In this document: positions 1 to 7,245 of the stretch, piece by piece | Numbering within the stretch: the stretch's first letter is position 1 | Layout of the letters: each line of letters starts with the position of its first letter | NCBI GenBank assembly: GCA_033791585.1 | Contig: JASJGK010000187.1 | Coordinates: 1 to 16,232 of the forward strand | DNA: 16,232 nt | DNA from: JASJGK01 sp033791585 | GTDB lineage: Bacteria > SAR324 > XYD2-FULL-50-16 | Direction of reading: 5' to 3' | The notes under the pieces: generated by a model | Database searches by the model: none | What the model was told of the DNA's origin: nothing | Seen by the model: the letters and a program-made list of their open reading frames with translations, nothing else | Translations under genes and position numbers: made by a program

Positions 1-187
1 GCAACAGTCAGGGACATTAGAATTAGATAATGCCCTAAATGAGATTAGTAAGACAAGCGAAGGGAATGCTTCGGCTATGAATGAGCTGAGTACAGCCATG
101 GCCCAAGTGGAAATCACGATCAACGATCTTGCAAAGATGGCTGAAGATCTTCAAGAGGAAGTGAATTATTTTACCTATAATAACTAG
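1..187 (+). CDS. Chemoreceptor (methyl-accepting chemotaxis protein), C-terminal fragment
   Basis: The frame with codons starting at base 2 is open from the window edge to a TAG at 185-187 and gives the last 61 residues of a protein that begins outside the window. The sequence is polar and helical, with heptad-like Ala/Leu/Met spacing (for example NASAMNELSTAMAQVEITIN, then DLAKMAEDLQ) and a short non-helical tail. This is how the signalling coiled coil of chemoreceptors normally ends, just after the last methylation helix. There is no C-terminal pentapeptide tether for CheR/CheB of the NWETF type. The ligand domain, membrane segments and CheW-binding tip lie outside the window, so another long coiled-coil signalling protein cannot be excluded. 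Its position upstream of a CheB-CheR gene is suggestive only. Confidence 0.7.
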   Translation, partial: QQSGTLELDNALNEISKTSEGNASAMNELSTAMAQVEITINDLAKMAEDLQEEVNYFTYNN

Positions 188-242
188 GGTAAAAATCTCT
201 TTTGTTTGAGGGGCAATAGGCCTTTTTCCTTTGCAAATATTA

Positions 243-281
243 ATTTTGTTTGAAACAAAATGCCTTTTTTGGCCAAAAGGC
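243..281 (+). terminator. Possible terminator hairpins behind the chemoreceptor gene
   Basis: A perfect AT-rich inverted repeat (ATTTTGTTT at 243-251, AAACAAAAT at 253-261) is followed by GCC and a run of six T (265-270). A second hairpin overlaps it (GCCTTTT 262-268, AAAAGGC 275-281). The first resembles a weak rho-independent terminator for the upstream gene. The low GC content of the stem keeps confidence modest. Confidence 0.4.
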
Positions 282-408
282 GTTGGCTTTCCAAAGGCCT
301 GTGATGGTCACGGAGATAAAACTAGAAAACCTGTTTAAAGCCCCTTTTTATCGGCAAATAAAAAATAAGGTGACGCAAAAGTTATCTTTTTTAAGCTTGA
401 AGATTTTT

Positions 409-437
409 TTGACATTGGTCCCCAAAAAAGGTATTGG
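409..437 (+). promoter_or_regulatory. Possible sigma-70 promoter of the signalling operon
   Basis: TTGACA at 409-414 is a perfect -35 hexamer. Seventeen bases further on is TATTGG (432-437), a poor -10 match (3 of 6). The predicted transcription start near 444 would leave almost no leader before the ATG at 454 but about 30 bases before the in-frame ATG at 475. If this promoter is real, the later start is favoured. Confidence 0.35.
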
Positions 438-453
438 TGATAGGTAATTAGTA

Positions 454-1380
454 ATGAATACCAAGAGACCCAATATGCACAGTCTTCGAATTTTTCTGTT
501 TCTGGCTTTGCTCTTCTCCTTTTTGCCAGCAACCTATGGCCAATCGAGAATCACTCCTTCTGATGTTTTAGCCCAAGTTACCCAAATTAACAAAGAAATA
601 GCTATCATCAAGCGTCACTATAAGATTTCCAAAAAAGTCGTTGTGAAACCCTTTGTGGCTAAATTAACACCTAGGCACTCTTGGCAGAAATCCTACTTGG
701 TAATGTTGAAGCTAAATGTAATAAGGCAAAAAAATGGTTTATCTCGCTTTCCTATCGGCAGTATGGAACCCTTGCCTGACATTGCGCCTGAGTTGCTTTA
801 CGCCCAAAGCCAAAGGATTCTTACCGAACTTACGCTCTTAAAAACAAGATTAGGGATTTTAAAAAAGGTCTCCAAGGCCCCAAAGTATTTTAATAAAAAA
901 CCCATTGATGTATTTAATGGGTTACATGAGGCCTCTTTGAATCTTGAGCTAATCAGCCACGAATCTATAGACCCCACTTATGTATTCGCCGAGGTTTTAA
1001 GGGTCTATGAAGACCTTTCTCAAATTGTAATTAGCAAGGGGATTCGTGATGATTCCTACCCCCCAAGTAAGGTTCTTTCTGTAACCCCGAAAGATTCTTT
1101 AAAGGCTACCTTTGACTTGATGGCACACATACAAAAGCTGCAAAAAAAGGCGGGCATTAAAACCATAGACTTCAGCCCCTTTAAGAAAGGTAAAGAGGTG
1201 CACCCCTCTGATGTTTTAAATATGGTGGGCATGTGTTTGGCTGAAATCCAAACGGTAAAGGCTCATATGGAAATCAAGCACCTCACCCCAGCTGCCGAAT
1301 ACCATGAAAGTAAAACACCCAGTGACGTGCACCAACTTTTACGCTGGGCCAGCTTAAAAATTCAAAAAATTACAATTTAG
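454..1380 (+). CDS. Secreted periplasmic helical-repeat protein, internally duplicated
   Basis: I do not recognise a named family. Residues 8-30 form a signal peptide: a short basic start (MHSLR), a hydrophobic core (IFLFLALLFSFL) and a small-residue end (ATYG|Q), so the product should be exported. The mature part consists of eight related units, each beginning with a Pro motif (best copies TPSDV, HPSDV, KPIDV) followed by about 20 helix-forming residues. The motif prolines are at 35, 73, 112, 150, 174, 212, 251 and 289. Spacing is 38-39-38 within each group of four, with a 24-residue junction, so the second half repeats the first at an exact offset of 139 residues. There are no cysteines in a lipobox and no catalytic motif. 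The hybrid kinase gene starts 10 bases downstream, so a periplasmic accessory or ligand-binding partner for that sensor is a reasonable inference. ATG 475 (AAGAGA six bases upstream) is an alternative start that keeps the signal peptide. Confidence 0.8.
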   Translation: MNTKRPNMHSLRIFLFLALLFSFLPATYGQSRITPSDVLAQVTQINKEIAIIKRHYKISKKVVVKPFVAKLTPRHSWQKSYLVMLKLNVIRQKNGLSRFPIGSMEPLPDIAPELLYAQSQRILTELTLLKTRLGILKKVSKAPKYFNKKPIDVFNGLHEASLNLELISHESIDPTYVFAEVLRVYEDLSQIVISKGIRDDSYPPSKVLSVTPKDSLKATFDLMAHIQKLQKKAGIKTIDFSPFKKGKEVHPSDVLNMVGMCLAEIQTVKAHMEIKHLTPAAEYHESKTPSDVHQLLRWASLKIQKITI

Positions 1381-1390
1381 AGCCTAAAAA

Positions 1391-4300
1391 ATGATCAACT
1401 TTAACAAATTTCTACTTTGGAGAAGAATGGGCTTTATGGGGATCAGGGCCAAGTTTTTTGTGCTCTTTTACTCTTTAATGGGGGCCAGTCTCATTATCGT
1501 CGGTTACCTAGGCTACCAAAACTCACTCAACGCTCATATGAGTAAAGCTAGAGGATTAGTTTTTGATGAAACAAAGGAATCGGCCCAAAAGATCAAGATT
1601 TTTTTGGCTAATATCCCTAACGATTTAGACTATATATCTCACTACTACGCTTTAAATCGTTACCTTTATTGGCAAGACATCGGTGTTTCCCAAAAGGCCA
1701 TAAAGTGGCGTAACATTGCCACTGATTCTTACCGCTCCCTGCTTACCTCTAGAAACTATATTCACACCATTAGTTTTTTAGACCTTGAAGGTACGGAACA
1801 AATAAAACTGAGATACAACAATGTTGATGGCTCTGTGGTCAACGAATCTGGGCAAAATTCTCAAAGTAAAAAGAACCATGAGGTTTTTCAAAAAAGTATT
1901 AATCTTAGCGAAGGCACAAATTACGTTTCTTCCCTCAATTTAAACATGGAGTTTGGCAGGTTGACCCTGCCCCACACGCCTGTAATCAGTTTCGTAAAGG
2001 CTGTTAGGGGTCAGAATAATGTAGTCTATGGGCTAGCTAGGGTAAAGGTCTATGCCAGTGAGTTTTTAGCAACCTTTCATAAAAAGGAAAATAGAGATAA
2101 AGATGAACTGAGCAGACAGTTTTATCTTATTTCAGACAAGGGAGATTATTTTCACAATCCTAATGTCACAAAAGAGTGGAATCAGGCCCTAGGCAAGGCC
2201 AAGAATTTTAAAAGTGAATTTTCAGGCGTATTTAATATTGTCCAAGCCCAAGAAATTGGCAATATCTCGATTGATGGGAATCTAGTAGCCTTTGAGAGAA
2301 TTTACCCCAACCCCCATGATCTTACAACCTACTGGGTATTAGTCGGCATGGTATCTGAATCAGATATCTACGCCCAAATGAACTCATTTTTACTGGTTTT
2401 TGCAGGCCTAGTGATTTTTCTAGCCATTGCCGTTAACTTTGCCTCCCGTTTTGTTATTGCAAGTAAATTAGCCCCTCTGATAGCTGTTACAAATCGATTA
2501 GAATTGTTGGGTAAGGGTGTTTACTCAGAAGAAGTGATCAATTACTCTGCCAATGATGAGATCAAAACTATGATCACCTCAATAAATCTACTTTCCTTAA
2601 GCATGAAAAATCTCACCAATCAGGTGGATCTGATTGCCTCTGGGGATTACCAACAAAAGGTTCAAATATTGTCTGAACAGGATACCCTAGGGGTGGCTAT
2701 TTCCAACATGACAGCAAGCTTGAAGCAAAACCAAGAAGATACCCAGTGGCAAAATTGGTTTAAAGATGGCATTCGAGAGTTAAACCATCAAATTGCAGGG
2801 GATTTAACACCAAAGGAATTGGCACAGAAGTCGATTGATTATCTTGGCGGTTATATCGAATCTGCTCACGGGGTATTTTATCGTTATTCAAAAAATGCTG
2901 AAGAATTCCCCTTAAGCCTATTAGCCGCCTATATGTTTACCTCAGAAGATAGCTTGTCTGAGGCATTTCAGTTGGGGCAAGGCCTTGTGGGGCAAGTTGC
3001 ATTGGAACAAAAGGCCAAACTTTTAACTTCCATCAATAGTCCTTTAAACAAAGTCGAAACAGGCACCATAAACTTAACTCCGTTAAACTGTTTTTCATTT
3101 CCTCTAATCTTTGAGGGGAATCTTTACGGGGTGATAGAGTTTTCTTCATTTAAAGAGTTTGATAGTGTCTTGCAGCAATTTTTAATAGAATCTTCCAATG
3201 CTATCGCAGGCACCCTATATACAGTGTTACAAAAAGAAAAGATCGCCAATCTTTTGGGAGTTTCGGAAATAGCCACCGAGAAGGCAGAAGAGCAATCACG
3301 AGCCTTGATGGAAAATAATAGGCAAATGGAAGAGCAGCAACAACAATTGCAGCAACAGTCTGAAGAATTACAGCAGACAAACGCTCAAATGGAAGAACAA
3401 CAGCAACAGTTGAGGCAGCAAACAGAAGACTTAAAATCGAAGAATGTGAAACTTGCAGAGTCAGAAGAAGACCTAAATAAAAAGGCAGAACAACTGCAAA
3501 TGTCAAATCAATACAAGTCCGATTTTTTAGCCAATATGAGTCATGAGTTGCGGACCCCGTTAAACTCAATCATTCTCTTGTCCAAAATTCTAAGTCGAGA
3601 CAGCAAAGACCCTTTAGGGCCAGTGAACAAAAAGAAAGTGGATGTTATCTATAGCGCTGGCAAAGAGTTGCAGCGCCTAATTAGTGATATTCTAGACCTT
3701 TCTAAAATCGAAGCTGGGAAAATGGAGTTGCACTTAGAACAGATCAACCCCCAAGTTTTTATAGCAGAGCTGCATGATTTGTTTGAGCCTCAAGCGCAAG
3801 AGAAGGGATTGGCTTACAATATAATTGAAGAATACCACGAAAACTTCACTTCAGATAAAAATAAACTAAGCCAGGTAATTAGAAATTTACTATCTAATGC
3901 TTTCAAATTTACGGCTCAAGGCTCAGTTACCCTGTCCATAATAAAAAATGACAGCAGTGAATTCCCCATTGAAATTAAAGTTTCTGATACAGGCATTGGG
4001 ATTCCCGATGATAAAAAGGCCTTCATTTTTGAAGCCTTTCGGCAGGTTGACGGGTCCATTTCCCGTGAATTTGGTGGGACTGGTCTGGGTCTTTCCATTT
4101 CATTAGAATTTATCAAGCTTTTAGGTGGAAAGATTACCCCTAGTGACAATAAGGCTGACCCAATCAGTGAATCCAATGGGGTTAGCTTTACTCTTTTACT
4201 ACCCGACTTAATTGGAGCAGACCTGCCTCACCAAAGGTTGCACTTGGCAGAGGCTACTAAACAAATCAAAACAGCGAATATCACTGCAGTCAGTCGCTCT

Positions 4301-5551
4301 CAAGACTCAGAGGCTCCTGTGGAAAAGGCAAGGGCGCAAACACCGATCAAGATAGAAGATGACCGACTTAACTTGACAGGCGAGGACACGGTTATATTAG
4401 TTATTGAGGATAATCTAGAATTTGCAGCCAGCTTAAAGTCTGAAATAAACGAGCTAGATTACAAAGCTTTGATTACAGGTCTGGGCACAGAGGGCCTTGA
4501 TTTGATCAAGCAATACAGGCCAGATGGTGTTTTGTTAGATTTAGGTCTACCAGATATCGACGGGCTTGCGGTTTTAGATGAGTTAAAAACCTCTAATGAC
4601 TATTCTCAAATTCCTGTTTTTATCCTCAGTGGGCAAGATAAAAAACAAAAAAGCTTGGATAAGGGTGCCTTAGGCTTTTTGCATAAGCCTGCAGGGCCAG
4701 ATGACATCGGCCAAGCTCTACTCAATATGCTTTCTCAAGAAACGGCCTCAAAAAAGATCTTGATTGCTGAGGGTAAATCTCTAAATACTAAAACCATTAA
4801 AGATGCCTTTGGTGGGGATAAAGCCCAAGTGCAAAGTAGTAAAAGTTTTGCAGCCATAAAGAAAATATTAAAAAAATCAGGTGGGGACCTTTTGGTATTG
4901 GACTACCAACAAAAAGACGTAAACGCCATAGAATATGCTAGAGCAGCCAGAAAATTATGCCCTGAAATTTCCCTGATCGTTTATAGTGGTATTCCTATAA
5001 TTGATACCGACTTAGAGCAATTGCAAGAATTTACTGATAACATTATTTTAGATAATCCCTACTCTGAAAAACGACTCATCGGCGACATCCAAGATTTTTT
5101 AAATAATCTAGCCCAAAAGGCAGAGGGCCTGCAAAAAGAATTTTCCACTTCGGGCCACGAGCAAGGCGACCTCTTAAAGGGGAAAAACATCTTGGTTGTG
5201 GATGATGATACTAGAAACCTTTTTGTCGTTACATCTTCCCTAGAACAGCAAAATGCCAATGTAGATACATCCTTGAATGGAAAACAGGCCCTATTAAAGT
5301 TAGAGCAAAAGAATTTTGATTTGATATTTATGGATATCATGATGCCTGAAATGAATGGATATGAGGCCATTGAAAAAATTAGGGCAAATGAAAAAACGGC
5401 CCAAGTCCCCATTGTTGTGTTAACAGCTAAGGTTTTGTCTGAAGATAGAGAAAAATGCCTTAGGCTCGGTGCAAATGACTTCCTGACAAAACCACTTGAT
5501 CACGATAATCTTATTAACGTGGCATGTATTTGGACCAAGGGGCAGGCATGA
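1391..5551 (+). CDS. Membrane hybrid histidine kinase: Cache-HAMP-HAMP-GAF-HisKA-HATPase-REC-REC-REC
   Basis: This is a 1386-residue inner-membrane sensor kinase. TM1 lies at about 21-43 and TM2 at about 333-354. Between them is a periplasmic double-Cache-like domain (ISFLDLEG and ISDKGDYFHNP motifs). Two HAMP-like units follow (about 355-405 and 408-448), then a GAF domain (about 453-610) and a Gln/Glu-rich coiled coil (about 625-710). The kinase core has phospho-acceptor His718 in SHELRTP, N-box Asn836, DTGIGIP at 866-872 and GGTGLGLSIS at 895-904, all intact. REC1 has E1006/D1007, D1050 and K1099. REC2 is degenerate (E1127-G1128, D1171, Asn1222 where Lys is expected). REC3 is complete (D1271-D1273, D1315, K1367). 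ATG 1427 has a better ribosome site (GGAG at 1419-1422) and is a plausible alternative start that keeps TM1. The stop overlaps the next start as ATGA, which suggests translational coupling. The signal sensed is unknown. Confidence 0.93.
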   Translation: MINFNKFLLWRRMGFMGIRAKFFVLFYSLMGASLIIVGYLGYQNSLNAHMSKARGLVFDETKESAQKIKIFLANIPNDLDYISHYYALNRYLYWQDIGVSQKAIKWRNIATDSYRSLLTSRNYIHTISFLDLEGTEQIKLRYNNVDGSVVNESGQNSQSKKNHEVFQKSINLSEGTNYVSSLNLNMEFGRLTLPHTPVISFVKAVRGQNNVVYGLARVKVYASEFLATFHKKENRDKDELSRQFYLISDKGDYFHNPNVTKEWNQALGKAKNFKSEFSGVFNIVQAQEIGNISIDGNLVAFERIYPNPHDLTTYWVLVGMVSESDIYAQMNSFLLVFAGLVIFLAIAVNFASRFVIASKLAPLIAVTNRLELLGKGVYSEEVINYSANDEIKTMITSINLLSLSMKNLTNQVDLIASGDYQQKVQILSEQDTLGVAISNMTASLKQNQEDTQWQNWFKDGIRELNHQIAGDLTPKELAQKSIDYLGGYIESAHGVFYRYSKNAEEFPLSLLAAYMFTSEDSLSEAFQLGQGLVGQVALEQKAKLLTSINSPLNKVETGTINLTPLNCFSFPLIFEGNLYGVIEFSSFKEFDSVLQQFLIESSNAIAGTLYTVLQKEKIANLLGVSEIATEKAEEQSRALMENNRQMEEQQQQLQQQSEELQQTNAQMEEQQQQLRQQTEDLKSKNVKLAESEEDLNKKAEQLQMSNQYKSDFLANMSHELRTPLNSIILLSKILSRDSKDPLGPVNKKKVDVIYSAGKELQRLISDILDLSKIEAGKMELHLEQINPQVFIAELHDLFEPQAQEKGLAYNIIEEYHENFTSDKNKLSQVIRNLLSNAFKFTAQGSVTLSIIKNDSSEFPIEIKVSDTGIGIPDDKKAFIFEAFRQVDGSISREFGGTGLGLSISLEFIKLLGGKITPSDNKADPISESNGVSFTLLLPDLIGADLPHQRLHLAEATKQIKTANITAVSRSQDSEAPVEKARAQTPIKIEDDRLNLTGEDTVILVIEDNLEFAASLKSEINELDYKALITGLGTEGLDLIKQYRPDGVLLDLGLPDIDGLAVLDELKTSNDYSQIPVFILSGQDKKQKSLDKGALGFLHKPAGPDDIGQALLNMLSQETASKKILIAEGKSLNTKTIKDAFGGDKAQVQSSKSFAAIKKILKKSGGDLLVLDYQQKDVNAIEYARAARKLCPEISLIVYSGIPIIDTDLEQLQEFTDNIILDNPYSEKRLIGDIQDFLNNLAQKAEGLQKEFSTSGHEQGDLLKGKNILVVDDDTRNLFVVTSSLEQQNANVDTSLNGKQALLKLEQKNFDLIFMDIMMPEMNGYEAIEKIRANEKTAQVPIVVLTAKVLSEDREKCLRLGANDFLTKPLDHDNLINVACIWTKGQA
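3317..3442 (+). repeat. Two tandem 63-base repeats encoding a Gln/Glu-rich coiled coil
   Basis: Residues 643-663 and 664-684 of the hybrid kinase are two copies of a 21-residue (three-heptad) unit. Both copies share the core QMEEQQQQL, followed by QQSEEL in the first and QQTEDL in the second. The DNA copies (3317-3379 and 3380-3442) have diverged at many third positions, so the duplication is not recent. The repeat lies in the signalling helix between the GAF domain and the phospho-acceptor His718. Confidence 0.8.
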
Positions 5552-7245
5552 GCATCATCCTTTTAAAAGACCAAGATAAGATTATAATTAAAGTACTTGG
5601 TGGCTTAACCACTGCCGAAGAAGAAGAAAAATTATTAAAAGAAGTTGAAAATACCAAGGGCCAAAGCTGCGAGGTTTCTTTTTATGATGCTCGGGTTTTA
5701 TCAAAAGAGCTGTTGGTCCAATTTTCCCAATTAATTGAAAAGGGTTATAAACTAAAATTTAAAGCCTTCCAGCGGTTTTTAGCTAGTTACCTCCACCTAT
5801 TATCTTTGCCATTAGGCACTGCACCGAGCTTTGTATCCTCAGAATCAGAGTCTGATTTTAAGGCAATCGCCATTGGCGGGTCTGCTGGTAGTTTAGACAA
5901 AATTATTGCCATTATTAAAAACCTACCTGCCTCTGACATGGTGGTTTTTATCGTTCAGCATATTTCAGAAGATAAAATCAACTTGCTAGACCAACTCTTA
6001 CAGCAACAGACTGATATGAGAGTGGTTATGCCTCAGAACATGACCAAAATTCAACCGGGGACCATTTATGTAGCGCCGCCAGCAAGACACATGAAGGTGA
6101 GTGGCGGCTATCTTTACTTAACACAAGATGCAAAAGTTAATTACTTAAGGCCTTCCATTTCTGAATTATTTGAATCTTTGGCCTATGAATATGGTGCGCA
6201 TTTGGTCGCTGTTTTGGTTTGCGGTTATGGTGATGATGGCGTGAAGCAACTGCAACTTTTAAAAGAAAAATCGGCTACCATTATCGTTGAAAATAGTGGC
6301 GATTGTGAAGCTAAAGACTTGACCGAAGCAGGGTTGAAAAGTGGGTTTTACGATTATGAACTAAAAATTTCAGGCATTTGTTTATTTTTAGCCTCAGTGG
6401 CCTCCAAAGACAAAGAGGCAACAGCGAATCAAGCAGTGTTGCTGTTAGAGGCCATATATGAAAGTTATGGGCAGGACCTACGAGGCTACCGCCCTGAAAC
6501 AATCCAAAATAGAATCAATAACGTAATGCAAGCCGTTGGTTCGACAAGTTTTTTCGAATTCCAAAAAGACCTCCTTGTTAAAAAATCAGTTTACGAAAGT
6601 TTTTATTTGAATTTTTCCATCCCTGTAAGTGGTTTCTTCCGTCACCCCGAGCAGTTTAAACTTTTACGCACAGAAATTTTCCCTTACTTAGACAGCTTTC
6701 CGAAAATTAAAATTTGGTCTGCTGGCTGTGCCGAAGGAGAAGAACCCTATTCCTTGGCAATTCTTCTTGATGAAATGGGTCTGCTGGAAAAAACAGAAAT
6801 TTTTGCCTCAGATTTAAACCCTTACCTCTTAAAGATTGCTAAAAATGGGCTCTTTTCCAAGAAGGCAATTGCCCAGGGCGCTGAAAACTATAAAAAGAGT
6901 GGCGGCACCAAAGATTGGAATCAATACTTTGAAGAAGGCGAATTCTTTAGTGCCTTAAAAACTCCTATTTTAAACGCAGTTTCTTTTAATCGCCATAGCT
7001 TGATCCAAGAGGGGCAATTTGCCGAATTTCATCTTATTTTATGTCGTAATGTGATTATATATTTTACACCTGAATGCCAACAAAAGGTGATCCAACTCTT
7101 TTCTGCTTCTTTGCACCGCAATGGGTACCTAATGTTAGGTGTCAAAGAAGGGCTAGAAGTCTCAGGGTCCAACTATCTATTTAATACAGAATTCCCAGCA
7201 GAAAAAACCTATCGTTGGAATAGAAAAAAGAGGGTCAATGCCTGA
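5548..7245 (+). CDS. CheB-CheR fusion (methylesterase/deamidase plus methyltransferase) with N-terminal STAS-like domain
   Basis: This 565-residue protein starts at ATG 5548, which overlaps the kinase stop as ATGA and has AAGGGG at 5537-5542; an in-frame ATG at 5524 is less likely. Residues 1-95 alternate predicted strands and helices and resemble a STAS fold (tentative). Residues about 104-290 are a CheB catalytic domain with its triad in place: Ser112 in GGSAGS, His138 in VQHIS and Asp230 in GYGDDG. Residues about 300-560 are CheR, with RGYRPETIQNRI, SGFFRHPE, the SAM-binding AGCAEGEEPYS (392-402) and LCRNVIIYF (R500-N501). CheR methylates and CheB demethylates or deamidates glutamyl/glutaminyl side chains on receptors. 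CheB normally carries a receiver that controls it, and none is present here. The neighbours suggest that the target or controller is one of the adjacent kinases, not a CheA pathway. Confidence 0.92.
   Translation: MSIILLKDQDKIIIKVLGGLTTAEEEEKLLKEVENTKGQSCEVSFYDARVLSKELLVQFSQLIEKGYKLKFKAFQRFLASYLHLLSLPLGTAPSFVSSESESDFKAIAIGGSAGSLDKIIAIIKNLPASDMVVFIVQHISEDKINLLDQLLQQQTDMRVVMPQNMTKIQPGTIYVAPPARHMKVSGGYLYLTQDAKVNYLRPSISELFESLAYEYGAHLVAVLVCGYGDDGVKQLQLLKEKSATIIVENSGDCEAKDLTEAGLKSGFYDYELKISGICLFLASVASKDKEATANQAVLLLEAIYESYGQDLRGYRPETIQNRINNVMQAVGSTSFFEFQKDLLVKKSVYESFYLNFSIPVSGFFRHPEQFKLLRTEIFPYLDSFPKIKIWSAGCAEGEEPYSLAILLDEMGLLEKTEIFASDLNPYLLKIAKNGLFSKKAIAQGAENYKKSGGTKDWNQYFEEGEFFSALKTPILNAVSFNRHSLIQEGQFAEFHLILCRNVIIYFTPECQQKVIQLFSASLHRNGYLMLGVKEGLEVSGSNYLFNTEFPAEKTYRWNRKKRVNA

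Noticed and set aside
250..447. Reading frames on both strands upstream of the repeat protein
   Set aside because: They run through hairpins and the probable promoter, have no ribosome site, and show no protein-like pattern.
3201..3569. Long minus-strand frame opposite the coiled coil of the hybrid kinase
   Set aside because: It is the complement of Gln/Glu-rich codons, which yields Val/Leu-rich sequence. The plus-strand protein is clearly real.
5524..5547. Earlier ATG for the CheB-CheR gene
   Set aside because: ATG 5548 forms the typical ATGA overlap with the upstream stop and has AAGGGG at suitable spacing. The eight extra residues add nothing recognisable.
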